64,000 bases of DNA from Thysanoteuthis rhombus. Lineage: Eukaryota; Mollusca; Cephalopoda; Oegopsida; Thysanoteuthidae. The stretch spans positions 33,636,969-33,700,968 of the forward strand of contig OY735220.1 in assembly GCA_963457665.1 (NCBI GenBank), read 5' to 3'. The notes beneath the pieces are model-generated. The model worked only from the letters and a program-made list of their open reading frames with translations. It was not told the origin of the DNA and made no database searches. Positions 10,507-20,536 of this stretch are shown in pieces. The first letter of the stretch is position 1. Every line of letters begins with the position of its first letter. The position numbers and the translations under genes were made by a program.

Positions 10507-10833
10507 CAAGAAACCATCAACCAAAACTGTCAACATAGTTTTTTTTTAATTATTTGTTTTTAAACTGGTCTGGTTGGCTAAATATGGGTTTTTAGTGAGG
10601 GTTTAATTTGAAATGTAATTTTATGCTAAACTGATCCCTTAGTTTGTGTTCAGCAGCATTTACGCTTGTTTTTTGGAAAATTCAGCCTTTTTTCTTTCTG
10701 ATCACTGCCCAACAAATGAGAGAAGTAACTTATTCGCTTTTTTAAAAAAAAATTGATTGATCACCCCAAAACTGTATGCTGCCAAAAGACGTTGGTCACG
10801 TGATGGTTCCTATTGAATGACTCACAAGACCTG
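10507..10833 (-). repeat. Repeat D, minus strand, internally shortened
   Basis: From 10833 down: CAGGTCTTGTGAGTCATTCA, the GTCACGTGACCAACGTCTTT-like start (here ATCACGTGACC), GATCAAT, GGGCAGTGATCA, AAACAAGCGTAAATGCTGCT, and the AGTTTTGGTTGATGG end. Non-coding. Related copies are listed under the other repeat D entries. Confidence 0.7.
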
Positions 10834-11039
10834 TTTTTTTTATTTGTTTCTAGCTTTTGAGAAATGGTATATGTCCATGTTTGGCTTTACTCCGTTTTCT
10901 GTTTTTCTGCTTATAAATATTTTCTTTTTTTTTCATCCCTGAATGGAACTGTGATATCAGACATTGATATTCTGTTCGTTCAGCAAAGATTTCCGTTCAT
11001 ATTCTCGAAGGTTCCGTCACGTTTATCGCACTGTTTAGT

Positions 11040-11335
11040 AGAGACTATGAGAAGGGGCACTGCTAGTTCATCGTACCGGGGCCCCCGAGGGCTAGAGTGG
11101 ACCCGAGTGTTCCATGAGTGGTATTATGTATCGATACTTCCAAGTCAATAAAATATGTCCATTAATAAAATAGGTGGGCTCTATCGCCTACCGTTGGGCG
11201 AATACAGTATGGAGTGCTAAAAGGGTTATTACAGCTAAGAAGGGTAGTGGCTAAAGGAAAGTATGTTTGTGCAGTTTGCAGGTGAGGGAGTGCGCTGTCT
11301 CGAAAATTTCCTCTCAGGGGTACTCCTTCACAATT
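11040..11335 (+). repeat. Repeat E, copy 1
   Basis: Shares TACCGGGGCCC, GACTTCCAAGTC, GGAAGGGTTA-like and AAAGTATGTTTGTGCAG-like blocks with 35160-35462, in the same order. Class unknown. Confidence 0.55.
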
Positions 11336-11480
11336 ATGATACAATCGAATGAGTTAAAGCCAGTTCTTGAAACCTACGAAACCAGGGAAGATAACTTTGA
11401 ACAGACTGCTGCTCTTGCGATTTCCAGGATTGTTTCAAGTTAAAAGGTGATCAATTAAATTAAAGAAAAACAAACAAACT

Positions 11481-11768
11481 CGCCATTACAGTCAATAATT
11501 GAACAGCGGTAGCGTCAAACTTTGAAGTCATCTAAAAGAATACCATATGGTCAGAATGGATTCTATTTATGATATCCCTGGCGTTTTTCACTGGAAAACA
11601 TCTAAAAGAGAGGGAAAAACATCTGAAATCTGGATAATCTAGATGTCATTAATGAACCCATCAAAATAAGGCCCTCAGAAGGTCAAAAAAGGTTTTTTCT
11701 CAAAATCCCCCAAATTTGGAAGTGGTCCAATGCAGTGTGGCCAGGAGCATTGGAACACACACACACAG
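11481..11768 (+). repeat. Repeat C, near-complete copy
   Basis: CGCCATTACAGTCAATAATT start, AGCGTCAAACTTTGAAGTCA, GGCGTTTTTCACTGGAAAAC, TGGCCAGGAGCATTGGAAC, then an (AC)n tail. The CA tail here and the TA array at the 51827 copy suggest the element ends in a simple repeat. Confidence 0.7.
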
Positions 11769-12049
11769 TCAAACACATGAACGAACACACAGACAAACGC
11801 TGATATAAAAAATAGTGATAGAATCTTTTACCATCTTTGAAGGCTACGGTTGTTAAGTGTTAACTTAGGCGACTAGTTTAAATCATCTACTTATACACGT
11901 TGGCGTCACGAAGGGATTTTTAAAAAATCATAACTTTTTTCTTTTTTAATATTTTTTTTGTTTTTCTTCTTCTCAGATATGTAAATAAACCCCTGGGAAT
12001 TCATCAGGAGAAAGAACACAACTGAGTAACGAATTAAAGTAATAGAATT
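11769..12049. other. Unassigned, T-rich
   Basis: T-rich stretch (11930-11975) with no recognisable feature. It may include the start of the transposon relic that follows. Confidence 0.4.
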
Positions 12050-12063
12050 TTAATCCGAGGAGC

Positions 12064-12300
12064 ATGTTCTCGTTATTTGAAGTCCATGATTCATCACTTT
12101 TGTGCTTCCGAGAATTGGGATCTATCAGAGATCATCCCCGAATAGGAAAACCACGTTCAGTCCAGAATGCTGAAAATCGTATACGTGTTTGCAGAGGATC
12201 AGGTATCCTTTGAAATGTTATGCAGAATTTTATTGAACAAGCAAGTATTTGTAAAGTTGAAAATGGCAGGCATCTGAACGAAACAATTTTCTGCTCGCAG
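12064..12300 (+). mobile_element. mariner/IS630-type transposon, N- and C-ends fused by deletion
   Basis: An open frame from ATG 12064 to TGA 12211-12213 encodes 49 residues including RELGSIRDHPRIGKPRSVQN and AENRIRV. This is the linker and second helix-turn-helix pattern common in Tc1/mariner-like transposases (G-S-x-x-D-x-P-R-x-G-x-P-R). After the stop, another frame gives IEQASICKVENGRHLNETIF, which resembles the extreme C-terminus of the same kind of protein. The entire catalytic core is absent. This family differs from the mariner at 7.7-8.4 kb. Identification is from motif memory only. Confidence 0.6.
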
Positions 12301-12394
12301 GTTTGTAAATTTTCTCTTGTTCTTTATATATTTCTTCTGTTGAAATTGAAAAAAAAAAAATAATTGAAACCATCTTGCGACCTTTGCACCAAAG

Positions 12395-12640
12395 AGTATA
12401 ACACGCCACCTAACGGTCTTGTTTTCTATGGGTCGATAACTATTAAATGCAAATTATAGAGTAATCTGCTTTGCATTTTTCTGCAATTGCAAAACAAATC
12501 CACATTCATTCTGGTTGAACATAAGCCAGAAAATGCAGAGCAAGATGATATATTTTATGTTTTTGAAGTACAGTGCAATTGCAAAATTATTTACATACTG
12601 CCGTCATTTTTGAAAATATGTGGAAACTAATGTAATATAA
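12395..12640 (-). repeat. Repeat L, minus-strand copy
   Basis: Reversed, it reads GCAATTGCACTG, GGTTCAACCAGAATG-like (here TGTTCAACC) and GCATTTAATAGTTATCG, matching 3560-3955 and 41090-41410. It lies just downstream of the deleted transposon, so the two may belong to one element; not proven. Confidence 0.5.
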
Positions 12641-13046
12641 TCAAGTATTTTAAATAAAAACACAGCATGTAAATGACATTTAGACAAGTTGCAAAACAAT
12701 TTTGTCTGAAGACATCAAATAAAACAAATTGTCTTGGAATTGCAAAACTTTTTCTGTGGAATTTTTCTGTTATTTAGAGAAGATAAAACTTTGATGATCT
12801 CATTTGGCCACGGAGCTTTGACATTAAATAATGATAATGTTAAAAGATTTGATTAACCGATTAATATTCACCTCTTATATCGCTGAAGTATGTTTCAAAT
12901 TTAACAACATTAATACATATATTGAATATCGTGGATAATTTAATCAAAAGAGAAACATGGGGGGATTTTCGAACGGAATTGCAAACAAGTCTAGAAATGT
13001 TTGAAGCGAAAACAAACACTTATTAAAATAGAAGAGAGGACGGATC
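12641..13046. other. Unassigned AT-rich DNA
   Basis: Several short AATTGCAAAA motifs related to repeat L persist to ~12755, suggesting decayed extension of that element. Nothing else recognised. Confidence 0.4.
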
Positions 13047-13541
13047 TTGTTGGTCCCTCAATAGAAACCGCCACGAGTCCAACGTTTTTCGGTTGCATGA
13101 CGTGTTGAGGGTGATCAATTAAAAAATGTGAAATGGCGTTATTAATGACTAAATTACTTCCCTTGCCTTGTTGGACAGTGGTCACTAAAAAAGCCCCCCC
13201 CCCCCGTGCAAAAAAAAACCAACAACAAAAAATAAAAAAAAACAAGCATGAATGCTGCCAGGCATTATTTAAATGATCGCTCTAGTATAAACTTACATTG
13301 CAAATCAGACCCTGACTAAAAACCTATTTAGACTGAATTTTAAAAAAATAAGAAAGGCCGGGTTTTTTTTTAACATAATAAAGAGTAAATGGTTAATTTT
13401 TTTAACCCTCTAGCTCCATTGGGATGACCTGTACGCGTGGCACATACAAAAGTAGCCAGCCGACCATTTCGACTGCCGAAAACTTGAGAAACCTATTTTG
13501 GCAGTTTTGGTTGACAGTTTTGGTTGACAGTTTCTAATAAC
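13047..13541 (+). repeat. Repeat D, long copy
   Basis: The most complete copy: TTGGTCCCTCAATAGAAACC, CGAGTCCAACGTTTTTCGG, TGATCAATTA, TTGTTGGACAGTGGTCACTA, a C-run and A-rich stretch, AACAAGCATGAATGCTGCC, CCCTGACTAAAAACCTAT, CTAGCTCCATTGG, GAGAAACCTATTTTGGCAG, and a duplicated TTTTGGTTGACAG end. About 500 bp with no conserved frame. The 84-codon minus frame within it is accidental. Confidence 0.75.
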
Positions 13542-13959
13542 ATTGCATTCTTTTTGTGTATTTGAAGAGCAGAGGTTTATTCTGACACAAAGATGTGTTT
13601 TGCTCACGGCCACGAAGAACTGGGAAATTACGCGGGAACTGATATTTGCATATTTTCATTGACGCATTAAAACATCGAATTTGATTTGTTTTCTACACAC
13701 GCAGGAGGCAATCAATGCAAAGATAAATAAAAGGCAGTACATTTTTTTGTAGCTAATTAATATATGTACAACACAGGGACGGAAATAGGGGTTGGGTAAG
13801 GAGTTTATCTACTTCTCAATTTCCGGATTTTTTTTCTTTTTGTGTGTGTATATTCTATGTCTATTGATTGAGACATTACCGTATACTTATAACTCTTCCC
13901 GAACCATTCCCATCTCTGGTGTCTCGACAATCTCTCTGGGAGATTTTGATTTTCAGAGT
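13542..13959. other. Unassigned intergenic DNA
   Basis: No feature recognised. Confidence 0.4.
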
Positions 13960-14080
13960 TAGTAGTCGGTGTTCGAATCCTTAGTCTGATTTCTCCTTCT
14001 TTTGAAAATTTCATGGAGAGTTGTTGTCCTTGGTAGATGTAGTGGTCTACTTTCTTCAGCTCTGCGTTTTGCAATTTGAA
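13960..14080 (-). mobile_element. RTE LINE internal fragment, minus strand
   Basis: Reversed, it encodes AELKKVDHYIYQGQQLSMKF then SKEGEIRLRI, the segment before the GWQA block of the RTE family (compare 32.0 and 46.7 kb). Similarity stops at ~13960, so only an internal slice remains. The continuing open frame below that point is not RTE. Confidence 0.7.
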
Positions 14081-14113
14081 TCTTTATGTTTTTTGTCCCA
14101 AACACGTTTGTAA

Positions 14114-14299
14114 TATCACGACTCACAGCCTGGATTCACAGAGATCATATGCGAAACAATGGTGGGCAAAAAATAAGATGGCGTGAAGAACTAGACTAGT
14201 TCAGAAAACATTGGCTCTGCAGCGCCCATGATAGAGAGGTCTAGGAAATCTTGAGGAAGGTCCATGTCCCACGACAGACGCTAAAGGGCTGCCGATGAT
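14114..14299 (+). mobile_element. RTE LINE 3' end fragment, plus strand
   Basis: ATCACGACTCACAG, CAGAGATCATATGCGAAAC, TAGTTCAGAAAACATTGGCT, CATGATAGAGAGGTC and CGACAGACGCTAAA are the last ~190 bp of the RTE family. It faces away from the fragment at 13960-14080, so the two pieces are inverted relative to each other. Confidence 0.75.
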
Positions 14300-15583
14300 A
14301 TTCTTATCCAAGCAATAGACGGACTCGAATAGACATTCGAAACCATAGTGGAGTCTTTCAATATGTATTTTCCTTTGTCTATCTCATTTTAGTTTCTCTA
14401 TCTATATTTTCATATCTATCAATAAGACGACAGGTTCAACCTGATGGCTGACATGGTCGTGTATTTGACTTCTAGTCGATGCAAAGTACAGGTAAAAGTG
14501 AGGATTCCAAATGCTGATTTTCAAAGCAGGAAGACCCTCTTTGGTTTCAAGATTGACGCAACATAGTGTCGCCACTCCCACTATCAGTCCCGATTTACCC
14601 GAGCCTCCACGAGAACAGGATGTGACTTGAGGTCGCTTTAACATGGGGAACCTCGTATGCGAACGGCTGGGGTTGGCGCTTCCTCAACAATTTTCTTTAA
14701 GGGCACGACTTGGCCACACGGCGAACCCTGGTCCCTCTGACCTAGACTAAAGAGAGTGATCCCAAATACATTGAATCGCGTCCGTCTGGTCAGAAAAGGT
14801 CTTCTAAATATAAATTTGAATATCATTCAGTACCTTAGTGAACTTGTAAAACTTATACAAAAATTATCTTAGAGTGATAGTTTAGTTTTCTCACAGTCAT
14901 TTTGGTGCCGTGTCAAAATACAGCTTTCTCACAGATTTTTACTTTGTTCTCATAACCCAACCGGGATCAACACATTCAGTTTGAGACACTCAGCTCCTTA
15001 CCGCGTGAATACATCATAACCACACCGTCTCGAGTCATCCCATAACCATATCTTTAATTACCTCAATCACATCTCATTATATCCACGCCGAAGGACGCAA
15101 CCCATTTATGATAACGTAACGTGGAATTGTATGTTTTGATGAAGCAGTAAAAATGCCGAGTTTGAACAATAATGAAAATATAAAAAGTTATAACATTTTT
15201 ATAATGAAGTTTTTCATAGTGTCCAAATACTTTTTTTTCACCTTTACTTTTGTTTATATTTCATTCTGCGTTGTATGTTTAGAAAGATGTAATTAAAAAA
15301 AATAGTAATTGTTGATTTCATATCAAAATACATCTCCTGTGAATGTAAGCATCGGAAATCTATTTAATGAATATTCGTATTCATCCTGATACTTGTTTCT
15401 CCTTACTATATACAATAAGACTATATATTTCATCAAAACATTATTTTATATGAATACTTACTAAAGACAATGACCACCAGATGGTCAAATATACCGCCTT
15501 AATGTGTAGATTCGGTATGAAACAACGATGTGTTTTCGATCGTTATTCAAATCCTTAACGCTGTAGCAGTATTTAATGATCTT
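14300..15583. other. Unassigned intergenic DNA, 1.3 kb
   Basis: Minus-strand frames of 80 and 62 codons (14402-14826) show no family motif. No RNA gene or repeat recognised. Confidence 0.45.
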
Positions 15584-16080
15584 AGCAAGCTCAACCTTCA
15601 AAAATAAGAAGATCCCATTAATCCTAAAAAGAAAGGTGTATAACCAATGCATCCTCCCAAAAGTCACTAATCAGTTGAAACATGGAACCTAACCAAGAGA
15701 TAGATCTGCAAATCGAGAACCATGCAACGTCAGCATGAAAGAATTATGCTGGGCCTCACACGGAGAGACTACAAGACAGCACAGTGCATCTGGGAAAAGG
15801 CAATTGTCAGGGACATCATAGAATCCATTAAAAATCTCAAATGGCAATGGGCTGGCCATGTTGCAAGAATGGCAGACAACCGATCGACATTGCAACTCAC
15901 GACATGGATCCCCAGAAATCACATGCGCAACCGAGGTCGGCAGAATATTAGATGGAAAGACGAGCAAGACAAATTCAGAAAGTACTGGCTCCGTGACGCC
16001 CATGATAGAGAAATGTGGCGAATCCTGGGGAAGGTCTACGTCTCAACGACGGACATCGAAAAAATGATGATGATGACGAT
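15584..16080 (+). mobile_element. RTE LINE 3' fragment with the longest open C-terminus
   Basis: Begins at an AGCAAGCTCAACCTTCAAAA block and ends in a short ATGATGATG tail (16064-16075). From 15722 it is open for 133 codons and shows QRQHERIMLGLTRRDYKTAQ, VRDIIESIKNLKWQWAGHVA, RMADNRS, RNRGRQNIRWKDE, KYWLRDAHDREMWRILGKVY. The block W-x-W-A-G-H-x-A-R and the final Y-V are hallmarks of the RTE C-terminal region. Upstream codons are broken by frameshifts. The reverse transcriptase catalytic core is absent, so it cannot be active, but it is the least decayed copy here and probably among the youngest. Confidence 0.88.
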
Positions 16081-16537
16081 TGAAGAGAACGGGTATTGCA
16101 GCTTTAAAAATGTCGGTGCGTGATTTCATTTGGAATGAAATCAGGTCCAGAGGATCAGGTTTCGATATTAAACTTTCTGATCCTTGATTCATCGATCTGT
16201 CTTTTCTTTTTCCAAGAAAAACTATAGATCAATTAAAGTAGAAAAAGGTTTGATCGGTGTTCAACCTGGCCCATAGGTAAGACTTTCGAGTATTATGAAG
16301 TTTTAAAGTTCATAGTGTTTAAAGTTATGCGATTTCCATAAAATTGAATTTTCGAAATTTTTGTGCCTCTTAATCACTGGTTGCTGGAGGGATACCTGGT
16401 GTGGAGTGATGGTTAACAAGCTACTTTCATAAGCTGTTGTAGGTTAGTGCATTATTCACTGGGTACTCTATTTTTGCTTGAATAGGTAAAGCTAAATAAA
16501 TATCGAATCAATTTTGTCTGAATTTTGTGAGACGGGA
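16081..16537. other. Unassigned intergenic DNA
   Basis: No feature recognised. Confidence 0.4.
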
Positions 16538-16863
16538 TGTATTAATCATTATGTATGATTCGGTCAGACTATTTTCCTCGTCAATAAATTAATCTATTCA
16601 CAATGCTTCGGCCTTGCACCATCCAGCCTTCATCAGGTATGTTTAGTCCTGGAATGCAGAATCACTTCCTAGAACGCATGTTCGTATTGGACTAGGCTAG
16701 TCACAATCGGATATGACGTGTCTGGTACAATACGAGCATGCGTTCTGGAACAAAAATACCCGATATAAACTGGACGGCACACGACCGAAGCATTTTAAAT
16801 CAATTTACTTATAGACGGGGAAAATAGTCTGGTCACTCCACACACAATGATTAATGCATCCCC
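16538..16863. repeat. 326 bp imperfect palindrome (foldback-like)
   Basis: The left arm GATGTATTAATCATTATGTA..(to ~16612) is matched in reverse by ..ACAATGATTAATGCATCC at 16787-16862. Inner arms AGAACGCATGTTCGTATTG (16672-16690) and CAATACGAGCATGCGTTCT (16723-16741) also pair. GCTTCGGCC on the left and CCGAAGC on the right fall at symmetrical positions. No coding capacity. It may be a foldback MITE or two head-to-head copies of a short repeat. Confidence 0.75.
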
Positions 16864-17350
16864 TCTAACAAAAATCAGACAAGAAGCGTTCTAACTTTCC
16901 TTTTGCTCTGTCCAGGAAACCGCTAATCCGACCATGACATTTACGGATCAGGCTTTCAGAAAATTCCCACGCCGGACACGCACAAAGACTCTTCAGTGCC
17001 CAAGAGTGACACACGCCTAATCAAATACCTACAATAACATAATATTTTCAGTTGATATTTCATACCGGTCAAACAAAGGAGTGAAAAAAAATCTGAAGTG
17101 ATAAAAGATGAACCCCAAAGAGAACTCAGAAAGCAACGACCAAAACCGGCAAATCAATTAATGAGACCTTTAGGCGCTGCCAAACAAATGAGATTGACTT
17201 ATTGAAAAAAAAAGAAAGCTCATATGTCTGCATATTATTTCAAAAGGTAAGACTAATGCCAAAGCAAGGCTTGTTCCCAATTTACCAACAACGGACGTGT
17301 GAACTTATCAGCTCTAATTATTTCGTTTTATCATTGTACAAAAATCTTTG
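16864..17350. other. Unassigned intergenic DNA
   Basis: No feature recognised. Confidence 0.4.
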
Positions 17351-17751
17351 CGAATTTCAAATAAGATCGTCTGTGTAATGTAACGCAATTCATAATCATT
17401 CTGTCAGATCATATATATCCATTTCTTAAAACAAAACTGTCGAATACAGTAGATATAAGCGAGATCAGAATTTGGAGTGAAAACAGTTATTTGGGCCTTT
17501 GCATTACAAACAAATGGCTGTTTAGCTCAATGGTAATATGGTAAAAGCAACGCTACGTTGAAGCAGCAACCCTTTCGGTCGCAGGTTCGGTTCCTGCAGC
17601 TTGATTTTCCTTAATTGTTTATTCTATTTCGTCGTCTAGGCCAAATGATGCATTGACGGGAGATCATTTCAAGTAAGAATTTCTTTATAATATAATGCGA
17701 TTTATTATTATTCTGTCGGATCAAACATATCCATTCCTTAATACACAGACA

Positions 17752-17754
<3 letters not shown>
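17351..17754 (+). mobile_element. tRNA-module repeat: M2 - M1 - tRNA-like - M2, all direct
   Basis: A first M2 piece (~17351-17430: TTTCAAATAAGAT, TAACGCAATTCATAATCATT, TCCATTTCTT) is followed by module M1 (~17440-17510, with GAAAACAGTTATTTGGGCCT and TTGCATTAC). Next comes a tRNA-like segment (17517-17603) with A-box TAGCTCAATGGTAA and B-box GGTTCGGTTCC, then a second M2 (17604-17750) in the same direction. The element runs into a (TA)n array. The tRNA part has a 5' strand GGCTGTTT that could pair with the GCAGC 3' end, but it carries an extra ATATGGTAA duplication, so it is a relic and not a gene. Confidence 0.75.
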
Positions 17755-17812
<58 letters not shown>

Positions 17813-17822
17813 ATATATATAT
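17755..17822. repeat. (TA)n microsatellite
   Basis: TA array with a GTATGT interruption near its right end, at the terminus of the tRNA-module repeat. Confidence 0.95.
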
Positions 17823-17844
17823 GGTAAATATGGTGAAAATAATC

Positions 17845-18085
17845 AAACGACAAAAATAGGATGAGCCTGACACTTATGACAACAACGAGGGACAACAGAT
17901 GGAGCCAAAGGTTAGCCATTTGCTACTCAAAGGATAGTAAACGCAGTAGGAAAGACCAGACACAAGATTGAAGCGGGTGAGATGGAAACGTTCGCCGGTA
18001 TGCTTTGGCAGAATTTAGCGCAATCACGGCCAACATCGAAGTAGACGGGAAAAATCTTTGTCCAGCAGTGGACTTATAATAGCTA
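17845..18085 (+). mobile_element. RTE LINE, second subfamily, 3' fragment
   Basis: One frame gives RDNRWSQRLAICYSKDSKRS. Another gives EMETFAGMLWQNLAQSRPTS followed by GKIFVQQWTYN. The RDNRWSQRL block matches the reversed fragment at 20068-20536, and the ending FVQQWT is the standard C-terminus of RTE-BovB elements. This subfamily differs from the commoner one (which ends YVQRRT-like). Broken by frameshifts and a stop. Confidence 0.75.
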
Positions 18086-19440
18086 CTGCTACCGATTGCA
18101 TGCTTTCGAAAGTTCGTATTTACGCAACTTTTGTTTTTGGTAATCAACAGATTGCGATGTACTAAAAAAAAAACTTTAATTGGTTGTTTTGAAACGGGAA
18201 AAACATTTTAACTAATGAGGATTTAATTAGTAGATTGTTGTGTCATATTCAATTAACCCTACGTTTGACTCATAAAATATATCGACCACTTTTCTGTGTT
18301 TAGACCTATCAAAGGTTGAATTAGGCAATTGAGACACACAGTGACTTTATGAAATCCTGAGTAAGGGATTCTTTTCATTTCAGGTAGAAGTATGGAGTAA
18401 CATTATTATTCATTTTGATAAGTCTTTACCTTCATCCCTCAAACTCAGAAAGGTTGAATTGAAGACGCCCTTTTTTAATTAGTGGTCAGTCTAGAAGAAG
18501 TGATTTAACAAATCAGGTCTTTATGGTTACAACCGAAATCAACAATGTTATTCTTTTTATATGGCATTGCAATCCGATCTTTCGCAGGGAAACCCGCCAA
18601 GAGCCAGATTAAGGTCTTTGACTGCAGCTCTAGAGATGAATCGGTTATCTAAGCAACCATCAAGGAGATTGGGACTTGGCTTACCGAAGTAGAAGTCTGG
18701 GTTAGCTGGCAGTTTCAAGGCTTCGATTTAGCAACACATCATTTGGGCTCGGGTCCTCTGGCCACTGCTGGTGAACGATATATATATATAGAGAGAGACA
18801 GAGAGGCGGGTTGGGTACATAATGTTTACATTTTCTCAATTTGTAACAAACGAACGGAAATCAAATGAAAATAGATTTATCCGTTGTAGATGTTTAATCA
18901 TTTTGCTCAATATTTAACACAGTAAGTAGGGCTATTGTTATATAAACAAATATTCACAAAGACACGTACCTGGTAAGTGTAAACATTTCGGAATTTACAC
19001 TTTTAGGAATCTAAAGGAATTAGATTAGGAATTTGAACATTTGGGAATCCAGCGGGAACAACTGATGGCTGGTTGCTAACGAGTGCGAGAGGCACAAAAT
19101 ATCCATATTTACCTTGTGCATGCCTTTGCTAATATTGCATATATGTATATATATTTGAAGTGGGAATTATGATGTCTGTTTAATTGGAACAGATTAGCAC
19201 AAAATAATTACATTACACTATTGCCCCATTGCATGGAAAGCAAGAACACAACTTTGAAACACAACATTGGTCATTTGAAGAGTTTAATGCTTTCAATATT
19301 CAGGATAAGCCGGATTTGCTTGGGGAAATTTGTTCATTTGGGGTTGCAATTAGAAAGTAAACATTAGTTTTTCAGAAGTTTGTTGAAATAGCTCGTACGC
19401 ACGCACGCACGCACCCACGCATACATACATACATAAACAC
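18086..19440. other. Unassigned intergenic DNA, 1.35 kb
   Basis: A hairpin-like block at ~18965-19008 (ACGTACCTGGTAAGTGTAAA and its partner TTTACACTTTT) resembles 21270-21310 and may be a small repeat. (CGCA)n-like GCACGCACGCACG sits at 19398-19420. No gene seen. Confidence 0.4.
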
Positions 19441-19479
19441 GTGAATATGAGTTAGATTGCCTTTCCTCTTATACATAAA

Positions 19480-19661
19480 TATATATATTTGAGAAAAGGT
19501 AATATATATATATATACATATATATATATGTATATCATTTGGCCCAAACAACCCTCAAAGAAAAAAACAATTGAAGAAAATGACAATATGGAAAAAGGAT
19601 AAATCTTTGAGTCTACTTGGCGCATCTCAAATTTGTTTTCGGATCCATCAGAGCTTGTACA

Positions 19662-19739
<78 letters not shown>
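19480..19739. repeat. (TA)n arrays
   Basis: TA runs at 19501-19535 and a long array at 19661-19739 with one TAC interruption. Between them lies ~120 bp of unassigned DNA. Confidence 0.93.
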
Positions 19740-19740
<1 letters not shown>

Positions 19741-19747
19741 TAGTTGA

Positions 19748-19769
19748 AAACTGCCCAATCGGGCAGTTT
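19748..19769. other. Short perfect hairpin beside a (TA)n array
   Basis: AAACTGCCC (19748-19756), loop AATC, GGGCAGTTT (19761-19769): a 9 bp perfect stem with a 4 nt loop, 9 bp after the end of the array. Function unknown. Confidence 0.7.
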
Positions 19770-20018
19770 CCAGCTATCATGTATATGCATATATGTATAT
19801 TAAACGGAAATTAAGGGTTCGATGTAGCATAATTGTTACTTTGTAAATAGAACCACACCGATAATCCTTTTTTTTTCTCAAAACGTTTTACTTTAAAACA
19901 TTCCCTTAGGTCCATTAAGCATTATGGTAAATTTCTGCAAAATGTTTATTGGGGTGGAGACACAGTGACAAACAGACACAGTTGTTTATATAATCGATAT
20001 GTATGTATGTATGCATGC

Positions 20019-20019
<1 letters not shown>

Positions 20020-20066
<47 letters not shown>
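20020..20066. repeat. (TA)n-(GT)n compound microsatellite
   Basis: TA array changing to GT, immediately before the tail of an RTE copy on the minus strand. Confidence 0.95.
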
Positions 20067-20067
20067 T

Positions 20068-20536
20068 GCCATCATCATTATCATCATCATCATCCATTAC
20101 AAGACAAGTGCCTGTTGTCTTTTTCCATGACAGCAGCGATTACATTAATCTCTATGTCTTATTGGCAAACCTTTCTATCTCATTCTTCCATCGTGTACCT
20201 GGTCTTTTCCAACAGCGTTCACTGCCCTATGAGCACCAATCGGTTAACCTTTGGCTCCATCTGTTGTCATCTCTTTTTGTTAAGTGTCTAGCCCATTTCC
20301 ACTCTATGTTGCATAATTATTCGTATAATATACTTCACTCTAGCCCTCCTTTTCATCCATATCGATCTTCATCTATAACTTCAAGTGATCCCTTGCATTG
20401 CTCTTTCCATGGCTCTCCGAGTGATTCTAGGATGGTTTTAAGTTCGGTTTGTTAATTTCTATGTAACACATCCGTAAGTCATAACTGGTAGTAAGCAGTT
20501 ATTGTATACTTTACGCTTTAAGCACATTGACATTAA
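20068..20536 (-). mobile_element. RTE LINE, second subfamily, 3' fragment, minus strand
   Basis: Reversed, it starts MSMCLKRKVYNNCLLPVMTY (the RTE LPLCLKRKVYDQCVLPVLTYG block). It then reads RITRRAMERAMQGIT, KWARHLTKRDDNRWSQRLTD, RPGTRWKNEIERFANKT and SWKKTTGTCLV, and ends in a GAT-type tail (20068-20095). Frameshifts and stops break it. Together with 17845-18085 it defines a subfamily separate from the main one. Confidence 0.82.

Noticed and set aside
17517-17603. A working tRNA gene
   Set aside because: A and B boxes are present but the D-arm region carries a duplication, and the segment sits inside a dispersed repeat with several similar decayed copies.
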